This document shows, one piece after another, positions 16,833-25,629 of a stretch of 64,000 bases of DNA. How positions within the stretch are numbered: position 1 is the first letter of the stretch; the number at the start of each line of letters is the position of its first letter. The translations under genes and the position numbers were made by a program. Source of the stretch: Shewanella eurypsychrophilus (lineage in GTDB: Bacteria; Pseudomonadota; Gammaproteobacteria; Enterobacterales; Shewanellaceae); NCBI RefSeq assembly GCF_007004545.3, contig NZ_CP045503.2:2326501-2390500 (forward strand), written 5' to 3'. The notes beneath the pieces are model-generated. The model searched no databases. It saw nothing but the letters and a program-made list of their open reading frames with translations, and was not told the DNA's origin.

Positions 16833-17627
16833 TTACTTATTCTGATTTTTACCCGATTCACTGACATTTTTTTTCATCACTCCTTCGAGAAGATCCATTG
16901 GTAATGGGAAGAGAATAGTAGAGTTTTTTTCACCTGCTATTTCAGTCAGAGTTTGCAGGTACCTAAGCAAAATGGCATTGGGTTCTTCGGCGAGTTTATT
17001 GGCGGCCTCTACAAGCTTAGCCGAGGCCTCCATTTCACCTGATGCATGAATGACCTTTGCACGCCGAGTTCGTTCGGCCTCCGCTTGCCTTGCAATCGCT
17101 CTGACCATAGTTTCGTTGAGATCTACATGTTTAATCTCGACATTTGATACCTTAATCCCCCAGCCATCGGTACGGGTATCGAGAATACTTTGAATGTCGG
17201 TATTGAGCATTTCCCGGTTTGCCAGCATCTCATCGAGCTCGTGCTGACCGAGGACTGAACGCAGTGTGGTTTGTGCCAACTGAGAGGTCGCCTGTAGATA
17301 ATCTTCTACATTGATGATGGCTTTTTGAGAGTCCAAAACGCGAAAGTAGATCACCGCATTGACCCTTACGGAGACATTATCTCGGCTGATCACATCTTGA
17401 GTCGGCACGTCCATGACGATGGTCCTTAAGTCAACCCGTACCATCTGCTGAATAATTGGGATGACGATGATGAGCCCTGGTCCTTTTACTCGATAGAAAC
17501 GACCGAGCATGAAGATCACTCCTCGTTCATATTCTCTTAAAACCTTAAATGCACTAAATAAGAGTGCAAAGAAGAGTAGCAATACGGCCAGACTAAACAT
17601 GGCACCACTAGGTAGAATGGGATCCAT
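16833..17627 (-). CDS. slipin / stomatin-like SPFH membrane protein
   Basis: A 264-residue protein with one N-terminal membrane helix, then an SPFH/band-7 domain ([22 protein letters not shown], with [21 protein letters not shown]) and a helical C-terminal region rich in Ala/Glu ([19 protein letters not shown]). I start at 17627 because AAGGAG lies 8 nt upstream; a start nine codons earlier has no such site. It overlaps the end of the nfeD gene by 20 bp. NfeD-slipin pairs are a known conserved operon thought to control membrane protein quality or microdomains. Confidence 0.92.
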   Translation of the reverse strand: MDPILPSGAMFSLAVLLLFFALLFSAFKVLREYERGVIFMLGRFYRVKGPGLIIVIPIIQQMVRVDLRTIVMDVPTQDVISRDNVSVRVNAVIYFRVLDSQKAIINVEDYLQATSQLAQTTLRSVLGQHELDEMLANREMLNTDIQSILDTRTDGWGIKVSNVEIKHVDLNETMVRAIARQAEAERTRRAKVIHASGEMEASAKLVEAANKLAEEPNAILLRYLQTLTEIAGEKNSTILFPLPMDLLEGVMKKNVSESGKNQNK

Positions 17628-19077
17628 TCTTCGTCTCCTTGTTTTTATCGTCATGTGTTGGAATTAACTCAGACTCATTGTCGGTTTTCTGTCCGAGTAT
17701 TAAGGTGAGATTATCGACATTGTCTACTCGCGCCCACTGATCTTTATGCATTGGAAAATTACTTTTTGCTGCCCAGCGTTCCCCGCCAAACAACACGAAG
17801 CCATGGTCAGTAAAATCTTCCAATACTTTAGCCTGGGCGCCTATGATTGCTTCCTGGCCACTGACTACCTTGTTATGACGTGCGCGCCACAGATAACCTA
17901 AGCAAATGATCACAAAGGTGGCGCTGACAAAGGTAACGGCAGCAATAACGGGTAGGGAGATCTGAAAGTCTGTGTTTTTGGTATCGATTAGAAATATGGA
18001 ACCCAATGCAAAAGCGATGACACCGCCAACACCAAACACCCCAAAACTGGGTGCCATAGATTCAGCAACCATCAAACCTATGCCTAACAGCAGTAGCATA
18101 AGGCCCGCATAATTGACCGGCAGCATCTGAAAGGCGTACATGGCAATGACCAGAGCAATTGCACCTGTGACACCCGCTACGCCTATCCCGGGACTATAAA
18201 ATTCCAAGATCAGACCGTAAACGCCTATCAACATCAAGATATAGGCAATATTGGGATTGGTAATGGTCGCAATAAATTCATTGCGCCAATCTGGATTTAT
18301 CTCTTTTAAGTGTGCCGATGAGAGTGAAAGTACGCTCTCTTTTTGGTTTATGTTTATCGGCCAGCCATCAATTTGTTCAATTAAGTCATTTACCGAGGTT
18401 GAAATAAGGTCAATGACATTTTTATCTAACGCTTCTTGTGCGGTTAAGGTCGCAGCTTCTGTAACGGCCAACTCTGCCCACTCTTCATTCCGGCCTCTTA
18501 GCTGAGCTAATGAACGAATATAGGCAATGGAGTCATTAAGGATTTTCTTCTCCATGGCAGATGGAGAGCTGGTTTTGTCATCTTTTTCTTGAGGACTCTT
18601 GGGTGAACCGCCAATGCTAACCGGGGTGGCAGCGCCTAGTGTCGTGGCCTGTGTCATGGCTGCGATGTGACATGCGTAGAGGATGTATGTCCCTGCACTG
18701 GCCGCTCTGGCTCCTGCAGGATGAACTAAGCATGCTATTGGCACCTGTGAGTTGAGTATCGCCTTGTTAATATCACGCAGGCTTGATACTAAGCCACCAG
18801 GTGTATCTATGATGATGGCAATGAGTGGTGCATTTAACTGATTGGCTAGAGCGATTTCACTGGTTAAGTAATCACTTATGGCTGGGCCTATAGCGCCTTT
18901 GATACTCAGTACCGGAATCACATCTGATATTTTCACCTTAGATTCATCCGATTGAGCAGCTTGTGGTGTCGAAGTCTCATTGGCAGCGAATGCAGGAGAG
19001 GTGGTAAACATCATCAGAGATAATGCCATAATTAGAGAGATCTTCATTGAACAAGCTAGGGATAGTGCTGGTCTCAT
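17608..19077 (-). CDS. nfeD: NfeD-type membrane serine protease (ClpP-class, long form)
   Basis: A 489-residue membrane protein. An N-terminal signal segment ([14 protein letters not shown], ending SPAFA) leads into a periplasmic ClpP/crotonase-like protease domain with IDTPGG and the likely nucleophile in AASAGTYI. Several transmembrane helices follow, then a C-terminal NfeD OB-fold ([16 protein letters not shown]). Archaeal homologues cleave stomatin C-termini, and here the stomatin-like partner is the next, overlapping gene. Start choice is open: 19077 (used) or 19047, which gives a more typical signal peptide; neither has a clear ribosome site. Confidence 0.9.
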   Translation of the reverse strand: MRPALSLACSMKISLIMALSLMMFTTSPAFAANETSTPQAAQSDESKVKISDVIPVLSIKGAIGPAISDYLTSEIALANQLNAPLIAIIIDTPGGLVSSLRDINKAILNSQVPIACLVHPAGARAASAGTYILYACHIAAMTQATTLGAATPVSIGGSPKSPQEKDDKTSSPSAMEKKILNDSIAYIRSLAQLRGRNEEWAELAVTEAATLTAQEALDKNVIDLISTSVNDLIEQIDGWPININQKESVLSLSSAHLKEINPDWRNEFIATITNPNIAYILMLIGVYGLILEFYSPGIGVAGVTGAIALVIAMYAFQMLPVNYAGLMLLLLGIGLMVAESMAPSFGVFGVGGVIAFALGSIFLIDTKNTDFQISLPVIAAVTFVSATFVIICLGYLWRARHNKVVSGQEAIIGAQAKVLEDFTDHGFVLFGGERWAAKSNFPMHKDQWARVDNVDNLTLILGQKTDNESELIPTHDDKNKETKNGSHST

Positions 19078-19252
19078 GGTAAAGCAACTTTGCAGCCATT
19101 ATTGTAAAGTCTAGCTAAAAAATATCGGCTCTGCTTAATGCGTATAAATTCTTTGCTTAACTATAATTAGATTAAGGCTCCCTTAAATGGTTTGACTTGG
19201 ATATTTGCTTAGTCACAACGGGTAAAATCGATTCAGGTCAAAGGAGGTATAC

Positions 19253-19801
19253 ATGGGTATCGCTATCACTTTGGCATCTTTTCTAAACAGCCATCACGTT
19301 ACGTATAGTGTGGTGAAACATAGAAAAACCCTTTCTTCACTAGATTCATCGGCATCGGCACATATTCCAAGTGCACAAGTCATTAAAGCCGTATTACTGG
19401 TAAATGGAGAAGGTGACTATATGTTGGCTGGTATTGGTTCGGGTAGGCGCTTGTCAGTATTAAAAGTCAGTGAGTTAATGGGGGAGGTGTACAGCTTAGC
19501 TGATGAGCAAGACTTATTGTCCTTGTTTCATGATTGCGACAAAGGTGCGATTCCAGGGTTGGCAGAGGCTTATGGGGTCAAGATGATGCTTGATAAGCGT
19601 CTGATCGATGAAGATAAGGTTTATATCGAAGCTGGGGACCATTGTCATTTAATCAAGATTAACCATTTACAATACACGCCACTATTATCGGGTACTTTAT
19701 TGGCTGATATCAGCGGCGAGTCAGTAGGTACGCCTAAATTTGGCGATTATGACAATGCATATGATAGTAATGCTCTCAGTGGCAGCTTAAGCGCTATATG
19801 A
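19253..19801 (+). CDS. YbaK/EbsC-domain aminoacyl-tRNA deacylase-like protein
   Basis: A 182-residue cytosolic protein. The YbaK-type fold is suggested by TYSVVKHRKTLSS at the N-terminus, the lysine in QVIKAVLLVNGEGDYMLAGIGSG and the conserved GAIPGLAEAYGVKMMLD. YbaK-domain proteins hydrolyse mischarged aminoacyl-tRNAs such as Cys-tRNA-Pro or Ala-tRNA-Pro. The C-terminal ~30 residues lie outside the core. It has an excellent ribosome-binding site, AAAGGAGGT, ahead of the ATG. The exact tRNA substrate is unknown. Confidence 0.82.
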   Translation: MGIAITLASFLNSHHVTYSVVKHRKTLSSLDSSASAHIPSAQVIKAVLLVNGEGDYMLAGIGSGRRLSVLKVSELMGEVYSLADEQDLLSLFHDCDKGAIPGLAEAYGVKMMLDKRLIDEDKVYIEAGDHCHLIKINHLQYTPLLSGTLLADISGESVGTPKFGDYDNAYDSNALSGSLSAI

Positions 19802-19837
19802 CTGAGGATGTTGAGTGACTGTATGATTATCCTCAGT
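19801..19837 (+). terminator. stem-loop after the YbaK-domain gene
   Basis: ACTGAGGAT (19801-19809, starting at the last base of the stop) is the exact complement of ATCCTCAGT (19829-19837), with a 19-nt loop. No clean U-run follows, so it is a weak terminator or an mRNA 3' stabiliser. Confidence 0.4.
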
Positions 19838-19983
19838 GATGATTTATTTCTGAAAGATGGCAAATCTATTTTGACAGATGATTTGTCTTTTTACTCGTAG
19901 CAATCTGTGTTATTTTTCTCGGCTTTTTATCACTTTCGTTTATTTTATTTTTAGCGAAATGTTTAATTTTCTGGGGCGAGTGA

Positions 19984-21363
19984 ATGTTTGTTGGTTTTGA
20001 TTATGGCAGCGCGAATTGCGCCATAGGTATCATGGATGATAGTGAAGTTCGATTACTCCCCTTATCGGCGGGATCTAATTATCTGACTTCAACGCTTTAT
20101 GCCCTCGACAGAGAATTGATCGCCGAAGCCGTTTATCAGCGAATGCCGCAGCATTTAAAAGCGGGTTACGCAAAACAGCGTGGTGCTCAGTTAAGCCGTG
20201 CCAAGCATGCAAGGCGAGATCTCGATCTCGAAAGCGATGAGCAGGCCGTCTTTGTTGGTGAGCAGGCTGTTAAGGCATACTTAGACATGCCTGAGGAAGG
20301 ATTTTATGTCCGCTCTCCTAAATCATTTCTTGGTGCCAGCGGCTTAAGGCCTGATCAAGTGGCCCTGTTTGAAGATATCGTCACCATGATGATGTTACAT
20401 GTGAAGCATATCGCCGAATCTGAAAAAGGGCTTAATAACCCAGGTATTATCAGCCACGCGGTCATAGGTAGACCGGTTAACTTTCAAGGTGTCGGTGGTG
20501 AAGAGAGTAATCTTCAAGCTGAGTCAATATTACGTCTTGCAGCAAAGCGCGCCGGTTTCATTGATGTCGACTTTTTATTTGAGCCACTAGCAGCAGGTAT
20601 GGATTTTGAAGCCAGTTTAACAGAAGATAAAGTCGTGCTGGTGGTCGATGTCGGCGGCGGTACCACAGATTGCTCAGTGGTAAAAATGGGGCCATCTCAT
20701 GTCCACAGTGCCGAGCGAAGCCAAGATTTTCTCGGCCATAGTGGACAGAGGGTGGGGGGCAATGATTTAGATATTGCCTTATCGATGAAAGCTTTCATGA
20801 GTCACTTAGGCCTAGGTTGCCATTTGTCTAATGGTTTGCCTGTACCGAGTAAACCTTTCTGGAATGCTGTCGCGGTCAATGATATCAGTGCCCAGCGTGA
20901 TTTTGTCTCTTTGAGCTCGCGTAAGATGATCCAAGAGCTGGTTAAAGATGCGAAGAAGCCTGAGTTACTCAGTAGATTGCTAAAAGTACAACATGATCAA
21001 TTGGGCTATAGAATAGTACGCAGCGCCGAACAAGCTAAAATTGCATTATCAGATAGTGAATCAGTGATGATTAAGCTAGATTATATCTGTCCCAATTTGG
21101 ATGCTGAAGTTAACCGTCAACTCTTTAGTGATGCGATAAAGATACCGGGTGAGAAAATCGAAGCATTGATGGAGCAGGCTTTACGTGCCGCTGGTGTATG
21201 TCCTGATGTGATTTACGTGACGGGTGGGACGGCAAGAAGCCCTGCCATCTATGACAAGATAGCAGGTTTGCATCCTGAACTGCCGATTGTCGTCGGTGAT
21301 CATTTCGGCAGCGTTACCGCAGGGTTGACTCGTTGGGCACAAAAAGTATTTAAAGAGGATTAA
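19984..21363 (+). CDS. yegD: Hsp70-family chaperone-like ATPase YegD
   Basis: A 459-residue protein that is only the actin-like ATPase part of Hsp70, without a normal substrate-binding domain, as in E. coli YegD (450). Phosphate-1 loop: FDYGSANCAIGIM at the N-terminus. Phosphate-2 loop: VVDVGGGTTDCS near residue 220. Adenosine motif: VTGGTARSP. The blocks VKSPKSFLGASGL and RPVNFQG closely mirror E. coli (here RSPKSFLGASGLRPDQVALF). Its cellular role is poorly known. The creA gene follows after 3 bp, so they are probably co-transcribed. Confidence 0.94.
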   Translation: MFVGFDYGSANCAIGIMDDSEVRLLPLSAGSNYLTSTLYALDRELIAEAVYQRMPQHLKAGYAKQRGAQLSRAKHARRDLDLESDEQAVFVGEQAVKAYLDMPEEGFYVRSPKSFLGASGLRPDQVALFEDIVTMMMLHVKHIAESEKGLNNPGIISHAVIGRPVNFQGVGGEESNLQAESILRLAAKRAGFIDVDFLFEPLAAGMDFEASLTEDKVVLVVDVGGGTTDCSVVKMGPSHVHSAERSQDFLGHSGQRVGGNDLDIALSMKAFMSHLGLGCHLSNGLPVPSKPFWNAVAVNDISAQRDFVSLSSRKMIQELVKDAKKPELLSRLLKVQHDQLGYRIVRSAEQAKIALSDSESVMIKLDYICPNLDAEVNRQLFSDAIKIPGEKIEALMEQALRAAGVCPDVIYVTGGTARSPAIYDKIAGLHPELPIVVGDHFGSVTAGLTRWAQKVFKED

Positions 21364-21366
21364 CAG

Positions 21367-21855
21367 ATGAGAAAAGTATCCCTTTTAGGGAAGTGGGTTA
21401 CTGCAGGTGTGATGGTATTTGGCCTCAGTGCATGTGGCGGTGACGATGTCGCTAAAGTGAGTCTTGGTCTATTCACCACAAAAGATGTGATTATCGATGC
21501 TCGTCATGATCCTAAAATAGCAGGTGTCACTTGTCATATCAGTCGCATTGAAGCGAATTTAAGTTTGGCTGATCCTTCGGATATGAGTATCGCTTGCCGC
21601 CAAACAGGTCCTATTTCGGCGCAAGAGATTGCCGGAATTGATAAGAGTAAAAATGGTGAAATCGTATTCAAGCAATCTTTGAGTATTTTGTTTAAGTCTC
21701 TCAAAGTGCGCCGTATCTATGACGCGAAAAATCAAACTTTACTCTATCTTTCTTACTCGACTAAAGAGACGAAGGGGAGTCATAAGCATGCCTTATCGAC
21801 AGTACCCCTCTATAACACTGGAGCATGGCAGCCTTCTGGGGTTCCGGTTCAGTAG
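21367..21855 (+). CDS. creA: CreA-family protein, here a predicted lipoprotein
   Basis: A 162-residue exported protein of the CreA family (unknown function). Family motifs seen: DPKIAGVTCHISRIE, SIACRQTGPIS, EIVFKQSLSILFKSLKVRRIYDA and AISTVP-like ALSTVPLY. Unlike E. coli CreA, which has a plain signal peptide, this one has a lipobox GLSAC with Cys23, so it is probably anchored in a membrane. It begins 3 bp after yegD and is followed 3 bp later by a small membrane protein gene. Confidence 0.85.
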   Translation: MRKVSLLGKWVTAGVMVFGLSACGGDDVAKVSLGLFTTKDVIIDARHDPKIAGVTCHISRIEANLSLADPSDMSIACRQTGPISAQEIAGIDKSKNGEIVFKQSLSILFKSLKVRRIYDAKNQTLLYLSYSTKETKGSHKHALSTVPLYNTGAWQPSGVPVQ

Positions 21856-21858
21856 CAA

Positions 21859-22251
21859 GTGAAAGCAGTAAGTACTAAAATCGCTGCGTTTATCTCATGC
21901 TTATATGCCATGACTGGATTAGGTGTCATGGCTTTTGCTGAACCAAGTCATGATATCTTATCTAAGTTTGTCATTTACGGGGTGATATTCTTATTATCAC
22001 CTCTTCTTTGCGCTTACGGGCTCTGGTTTAGAAAGTCTTGGGGCAGAATATTTACCTTAGTTTTTTTCTTGTTTCAGTGTGTAAAACCCTTCACCTTTCT
22101 ACATTGGTTACCTTTCTACCCACCGATATCCCTGGGGATCCCCTTTGGTGATTTCACCACGGGCTCAGCTTATCTGCTTGATATTTTCTCTATTGTTATG
22201 ACGGCTTACTTGCTGATTATCTGGAAAGAGCAGTCTTTGAGGGGAGATTGA
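21859..22251 (+). CDS. small four-helix membrane protein, uncharacterised
   Basis: A 130-residue protein with four hydrophobic segments (IAAFISCLYAMTGLGVMAF; FVIYGVIFLLSPLLCAYGLWF; IFTLVFFLFQCVKPFTFL; LLDIFSIVMTAYLLIIW). It starts with GTG three bases after the creA stop and completes a yegD-creA-membrane gene run. I do not recognise a named family. A membrane partner for the CreA lipoprotein is conceivable from context only. Confidence 0.75.
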   Translation: MKAVSTKIAAFISCLYAMTGLGVMAFAEPSHDILSKFVIYGVIFLLSPLLCAYGLWFRKSWGRIFTLVFFLFQCVKPFTFLHWLPFYPPISLGIPFGDFTTGSAYLLDIFSIVMTAYLLIIWKEQSLRGD

Positions 22252-22331
22252 TACCTGATTATTGGCTTATTGTTTCTTTTAGGTCTTTTATATTAGAGTG
22301 AATGGCTTAATATCAAAGGAAGGAGATCGCT

Positions 22332-22649
22332 ATGCCTCAGTATATGCTCACTTATCTCGGTGGAGAACAACCTGCAACGCCCGAAGAGGGGAAGTTGCAT
22401 TTTGCTAAATACAAAATCTGGCTAGCCACTTTAGGGAGCGCTATGGTGAGTCCTGCAAACCTGCTAAAAAGTACCCAAACGGTTAACTCCGATGGGTCCG
22501 TGAGTGTTGGCGGTACGACAGGTATGTCTGGATTTACACTCATAGATGTTGAATCAATGGAGCAGGCATTAGTCCATGCTAAAGCTTGTCCCTTTCTTGA
22601 AATTGGCGGCTCTTTAGAAGTATCGGAGCTGGTTCAGGTGAAGATGTAG
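22332..22649 (+). CDS. YCII-related domain protein
   Basis: A 105-residue ferredoxin-like protein of the YCII/DGPF type (MPQYMLTYLGG, then KYKIWLATLGSAMVSPANLL, and the C-terminal segment SMEQALVHAKACPFLEIGGSLEVSELVQ). These are small, mostly dimeric proteins without a settled function. AAAGGAAGGAG precedes the ATG. The GNAT gene starts at the next but one base, so the two are probably co-transcribed and co-translated. Confidence 0.82.
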   Translation: MPQYMLTYLGGEQPATPEEGKLHFAKYKIWLATLGSAMVSPANLLKSTQTVNSDGSVSVGGTTGMSGFTLIDVESMEQALVHAKACPFLEIGGSLEVSELVQVKM

Positions 22650-22650
22650 T

Positions 22651-23139
22651 ATGAATTGTTTAAACACCACACGTCTCAGTTACAGCATGATAGTTGAATC
22701 AGTGACTAAAACAGATTATGGCGAGCTGCTAACGGTCTGGGAGGCTTCGGTTCGACAAAGCCATGACTTCTTGAGTGAGCCTGATATTGAAAGGTTACGG
22801 CCGTTAGTCTTACAGTATTATTTTGATGCTGTTGATTTGCGGTGCACTAAAGATCGCGCTGGAAGTATCCAAGGATTTTGTGGCGTCGCTGGGGGTAATA
22901 TTGAGATGCTATTTATAGCGCCAGAAAGCATGGGCTGCGGCATAGGAACAGCATTAGTGGCATATGCTATTAAGCATCAGGGTGCGACTAAGGTTGATGT
23001 AAACGAGCAAAACCCTAAGGCGTTGGCGTTTTATAAGCATGTTGGATTTTGTGTAATAGGACGCTCAGAATTAGATAGTCAAGGTCAGCCATTCCCCTTG
23101 CTGCATATGGCTTTGGACCAAGTCGATACATTTATTTAA
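22651..23139 (+). CDS. GNAT-family N-acetyltransferase, YjaB-like
   Basis: A 162-residue acetyl-CoA-dependent acetyltransferase. The pyrophosphate loop is SMGCGIGTALVAYAI, followed by VDVNEQNPKALAFYKHVGF. WEASVRQSHDFLSEPDI and GRSELDSQGQPFPLLHMAL are closely like E. coli YjaB. The start at 22651 lies one base past the previous stop; a second ATG is at Met13, just before the conserved region. The substrate is unknown; GNATs modify amines on small molecules or proteins. Confidence 0.88.
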   Translation: MNCLNTTRLSYSMIVESVTKTDYGELLTVWEASVRQSHDFLSEPDIERLRPLVLQYYFDAVDLRCTKDRAGSIQGFCGVAGGNIEMLFIAPESMGCGIGTALVAYAIKHQGATKVDVNEQNPKALAFYKHVGFCVIGRSELDSQGQPFPLLHMALDQVDTFI

Positions 23140-23183
23140 AGGCCTCAGGAGGTACCAGTAAGGTATCTGTTTTGTGATGAGAT

Positions 23184-23218
23184 AAGAGAAGAGAAGAGAA
23201 GAGAAGAGAAGAGAAGAG
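23184..23218 (+). repeat. AAGAG pentanucleotide repeat (7 copies) at the sseA ribosome-binding region
   Basis: Seven perfect head-to-tail AAGAG units end 4 nt before the sseA ATG at 23223. The purine-rich units resemble weak Shine-Dalgarno cores and no other ribosome site is present. Confidence 0.92.
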
Positions 23219-23222
23219 TTGA

Positions 23223-24107
23223 ATGAACAAACCGATAAAATCTCCCCTAGTCACTACTGAGTGGCTCGAGCAAAATCTGAGTCATGATAAACTTATTTTA
23301 CTCGATGCCAGTATGGAAAAAGTCGTAGGTAAGTCCCCGATACTTTATGACACATTGGCCTGTATTCCTGGCGCTCAGAAATTGGATCTAGAAAATGTCC
23401 TTTGTGATCTCAGCGCGTCAATGACTCACGCTTTTCCTACAGCAGAGCAGTTTTGGGATGTCATTTCTACTCTAGGAATAACCTCAAATAGTCACATCGT
23501 TATTTATGACAATCAAGGTATTTACTCTTCACCCAGAGCCTGGTGGATCTTTAGGGTAATGGGGTTTGATAATGTCTATGTACTCAATGGTGGTTTGCCT
23601 CAATGGTTAGATGAAGGCAGGGTGACGGCTAATCATTATTCAGCTTCTATTCTAGCGAATCCAGTTTTAGACCGTGACAGTGAACTCATGATTCATATGC
23701 AGGATGCTGTATGCGATTCTGCTTACTTGCTTGATAATCTTTCAAACAAAGAGATGAGTATTTTCGATGCTCGTGGGGCTTCACGTTTTTCTGGTCAGGC
23801 TCCGGAGCCTAGAGCTGGCGTGCGTAGCGGACATATTCCAAATTCTATAAATCTACCATTTTCTAAGGTTTTGGATGGACATTGCTTAAAAATACCTGAG
23901 CAGCTAAGTGAGTTATTCACTGAGATAACGGTGAAAGAAAAGGATAACCCTTTAGCGGGAAGCGAGCGTATTTTTAGTTGTGGTTCTGGAATAACAGCCT
24001 GTATTTTAATCTTAGCCTCTGTGGCAACTGGACATCATAACAATGTACTCTACGATGGTTCATGGGCTGATTGGGGAAGCGATCATAAATTGCCTGTTGA
24101 GTTGTAA
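23223..24107 (+). CDS. sseA: sulfurtransferase (3-mercaptopyruvate / thiosulfate type)
   Basis: A 294-residue, two-rhodanese-domain protein. The N-terminal domain is non-catalytic; the C-terminal one holds the active loop SCGSGITAC with the nucleophile at about C253. CGSG[VI]TA is the 3-mercaptopyruvate sulfurtransferase signature. Other motifs: DNQGIYSSPRAWWIFRVMGF and SGHIPNSINLPFSKVL. It transfers sulfane sulfur to cyanide or thiols. A pentanucleotide repeat abuts the start codon. It converges with a GGDEF gene, with only 29 bp between them and no terminator hairpin seen. Confidence 0.93.
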   Translation: MNKPIKSPLVTTEWLEQNLSHDKLILLDASMEKVVGKSPILYDTLACIPGAQKLDLENVLCDLSASMTHAFPTAEQFWDVISTLGITSNSHIVIYDNQGIYSSPRAWWIFRVMGFDNVYVLNGGLPQWLDEGRVTANHYSASILANPVLDRDSELMIHMQDAVCDSAYLLDNLSNKEMSIFDARGASRFSGQAPEPRAGVRSGHIPNSINLPFSKVLDGHCLKIPEQLSELFTEITVKEKDNPLAGSERIFSCGSGITACILILASVATGHHNNVLYDGSWADWGSDHKLPVEL

Positions 24108-24136
24108 TGTAAATTTAACTTCAAAATTAATGATTA

Positions 24137-25396
24137 TTATAAGTAGTATATAGAAGTTCCCGATACCTGTTTAGCTTGGTACATCGCCTCATCGGCGAGC
24201 TGTATCAAGGTGTGCACATCAGTGTTATTACCAAAATAAACAGCAACCCCTAAGCTAGCCTCGACATGAAGGGTAATGTGCTCAATATGAAATGGGGAGT
24301 CAAATTTTGCCAATAGCTTTCCAGCCATCAACTTAATCTGCTCCTCATTTTTAAATCCGTTTACAACAACGAGAAACTCATCTCCCCCCAGTCTAGTGAT
24401 AATATCAGATTCTCTAATACAGGCTTTGAGTCTATTTGCTGTTCCTTTCAATATGCCGTCACCCGTTGTATGCCCATAGGTGTCATTGATAGCTTTGAAT
24501 TTATCAAGATCAATATAGATAAAGGCAATAAATTGATTGCGTTGTTCCACTTTTGAAAACATCTGTGAAAGCTTTTGCTCCATGATCCGTCTGTTAGGTA
24601 GGTTGGTTAATGGATCTAAATTGGCTTTTTCAAGCACTTCTTTCTCTTTTTGCTTTCGTCTAGAGATATCTCTGACAATCGCAATTAGATAGTCTGCGCC
24701 GTTATATTCTATAAAACTGATGTTTGCTTCAATCGGTATCGCAGTCCCATCTTTACGGTTATGTGTCGACTCGATGACTTGGCTACCATTATCTTTGATA
24801 TCATCGACATGCTGCTGCCATTTTCCAGCTTGCTGTAGCGCTGGGTGTATATGAGGAACAGACAGTGTCAGCAGTTCCGTCTTGCTGTAGCCAAGTCTGC
24901 TGTAGCCTAGATGGTTTGAGTTAAGAAAGTCACCGCATTTTGGATCGACAACATATATTGCATCATTAGATTGGTTAACTAGATGATTGAGGAGTACCTC
25001 TGCGGCTTCTGACTTTCTGATCGTGGTTAGGTCAACCAGCTGAGAGATATATCTGACCACATTTCCCTCTGTATCAGGTTGAGCCACAATATTAAGTTGT
25101 GCATAGATAGCGTGACCCATCTTATGAAGGTAACGTTTTTCGATAGTGACTGGGGAGTAGGGGTTGTCTATGAGTTGACGTCTTACCTCCTGATTGACGG
25201 AGATATCATCATGGTGGGTGATAACAATACCTTCTGCGTATATCTGCTCCTTCTCGTAGCCAAGCATCTTGTTGAATGCAGGGTTTACATATTCAAGCTT
25301 TCCACTTGGGTAGGATAAGACAACTGGGATCGGAGTTATCTCAAATAGACGGTAAATCGATTGCTCAATCTGGGAGTTATCCTTCATCATAGTCAT
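24137..25396 (-). CDS. PAS-PAS-GGDEF diguanylate cyclase
   Basis: A 419-residue cytosolic protein. Two PAS sensors (about residues 10-125 and 130-250, the first with LSYPSGKLEYVNPAFNKMLGYE) precede a GGDEF domain with an intact RLGGDEF active site around residue 335. An RxxD product-inhibition site (RESD) lies exactly five residues before GGDEF. It is therefore predicted to make c-di-GMP under feedback control. No EAL domain or membrane helix is present. The PAS ligand is unknown. Confidence 0.92.
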   Translation of the reverse strand: MTMMKDNSQIEQSIYRLFEITPIPVVLSYPSGKLEYVNPAFNKMLGYEKEQIYAEGIVITHHDDISVNQEVRRQLIDNPYSPVTIEKRYLHKMGHAIYAQLNIVAQPDTEGNVVRYISQLVDLTTIRKSEAAEVLLNHLVNQSNDAIYVVDPKCGDFLNSNHLGYSRLGYSKTELLTLSVPHIHPALQQAGKWQQHVDDIKDNGSQVIESTHNRKDGTAIPIEANISFIEYNGADYLIAIVRDISRRKQKEKEVLEKANLDPLTNLPNRRIMEQKLSQMFSKVEQRNQFIAFIYIDLDKFKAINDTYGHTTGDGILKGTANRLKACIRESDIITRLGGDEFLVVVNGFKNEEQIKLMAGKLLAKFDSPFHIEHITLHVEASLGVAVYFGNNTDVHTLIQLADEAMYQAKQVSGTSIYYL

Positions 25397-25585
25397 TCAC
25401 TTATGGTCCGTTATTGAATGATTTGCAGATAATTGATGTTGAACAGTGATCCTTACCGTTGTATGTGATTAATCCGTTAGCTATATCATCTATACGTGCA
25501 AGCTATTTTAGAGTTTTACTCTGTATTATCTAAGGTAATGCAAAATCGGAGTAATAGAAAGGGCTAGAGCGTAGAAATTGAGATA

Positions 25586-25620
25586 GAAAAAAGGCCGCTT
25601 AATAGCGGCCTAGTTTTATT
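25586..25620 (-). terminator. metG terminator
   Basis: On the minus strand GGCCGC, loop TATTAA, GCGGCC is followed by TTTTTTT. It lies just past the metG stop at 25630. Confidence 0.9.
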
Positions 25621-25629
25621 GAGCTAGCG

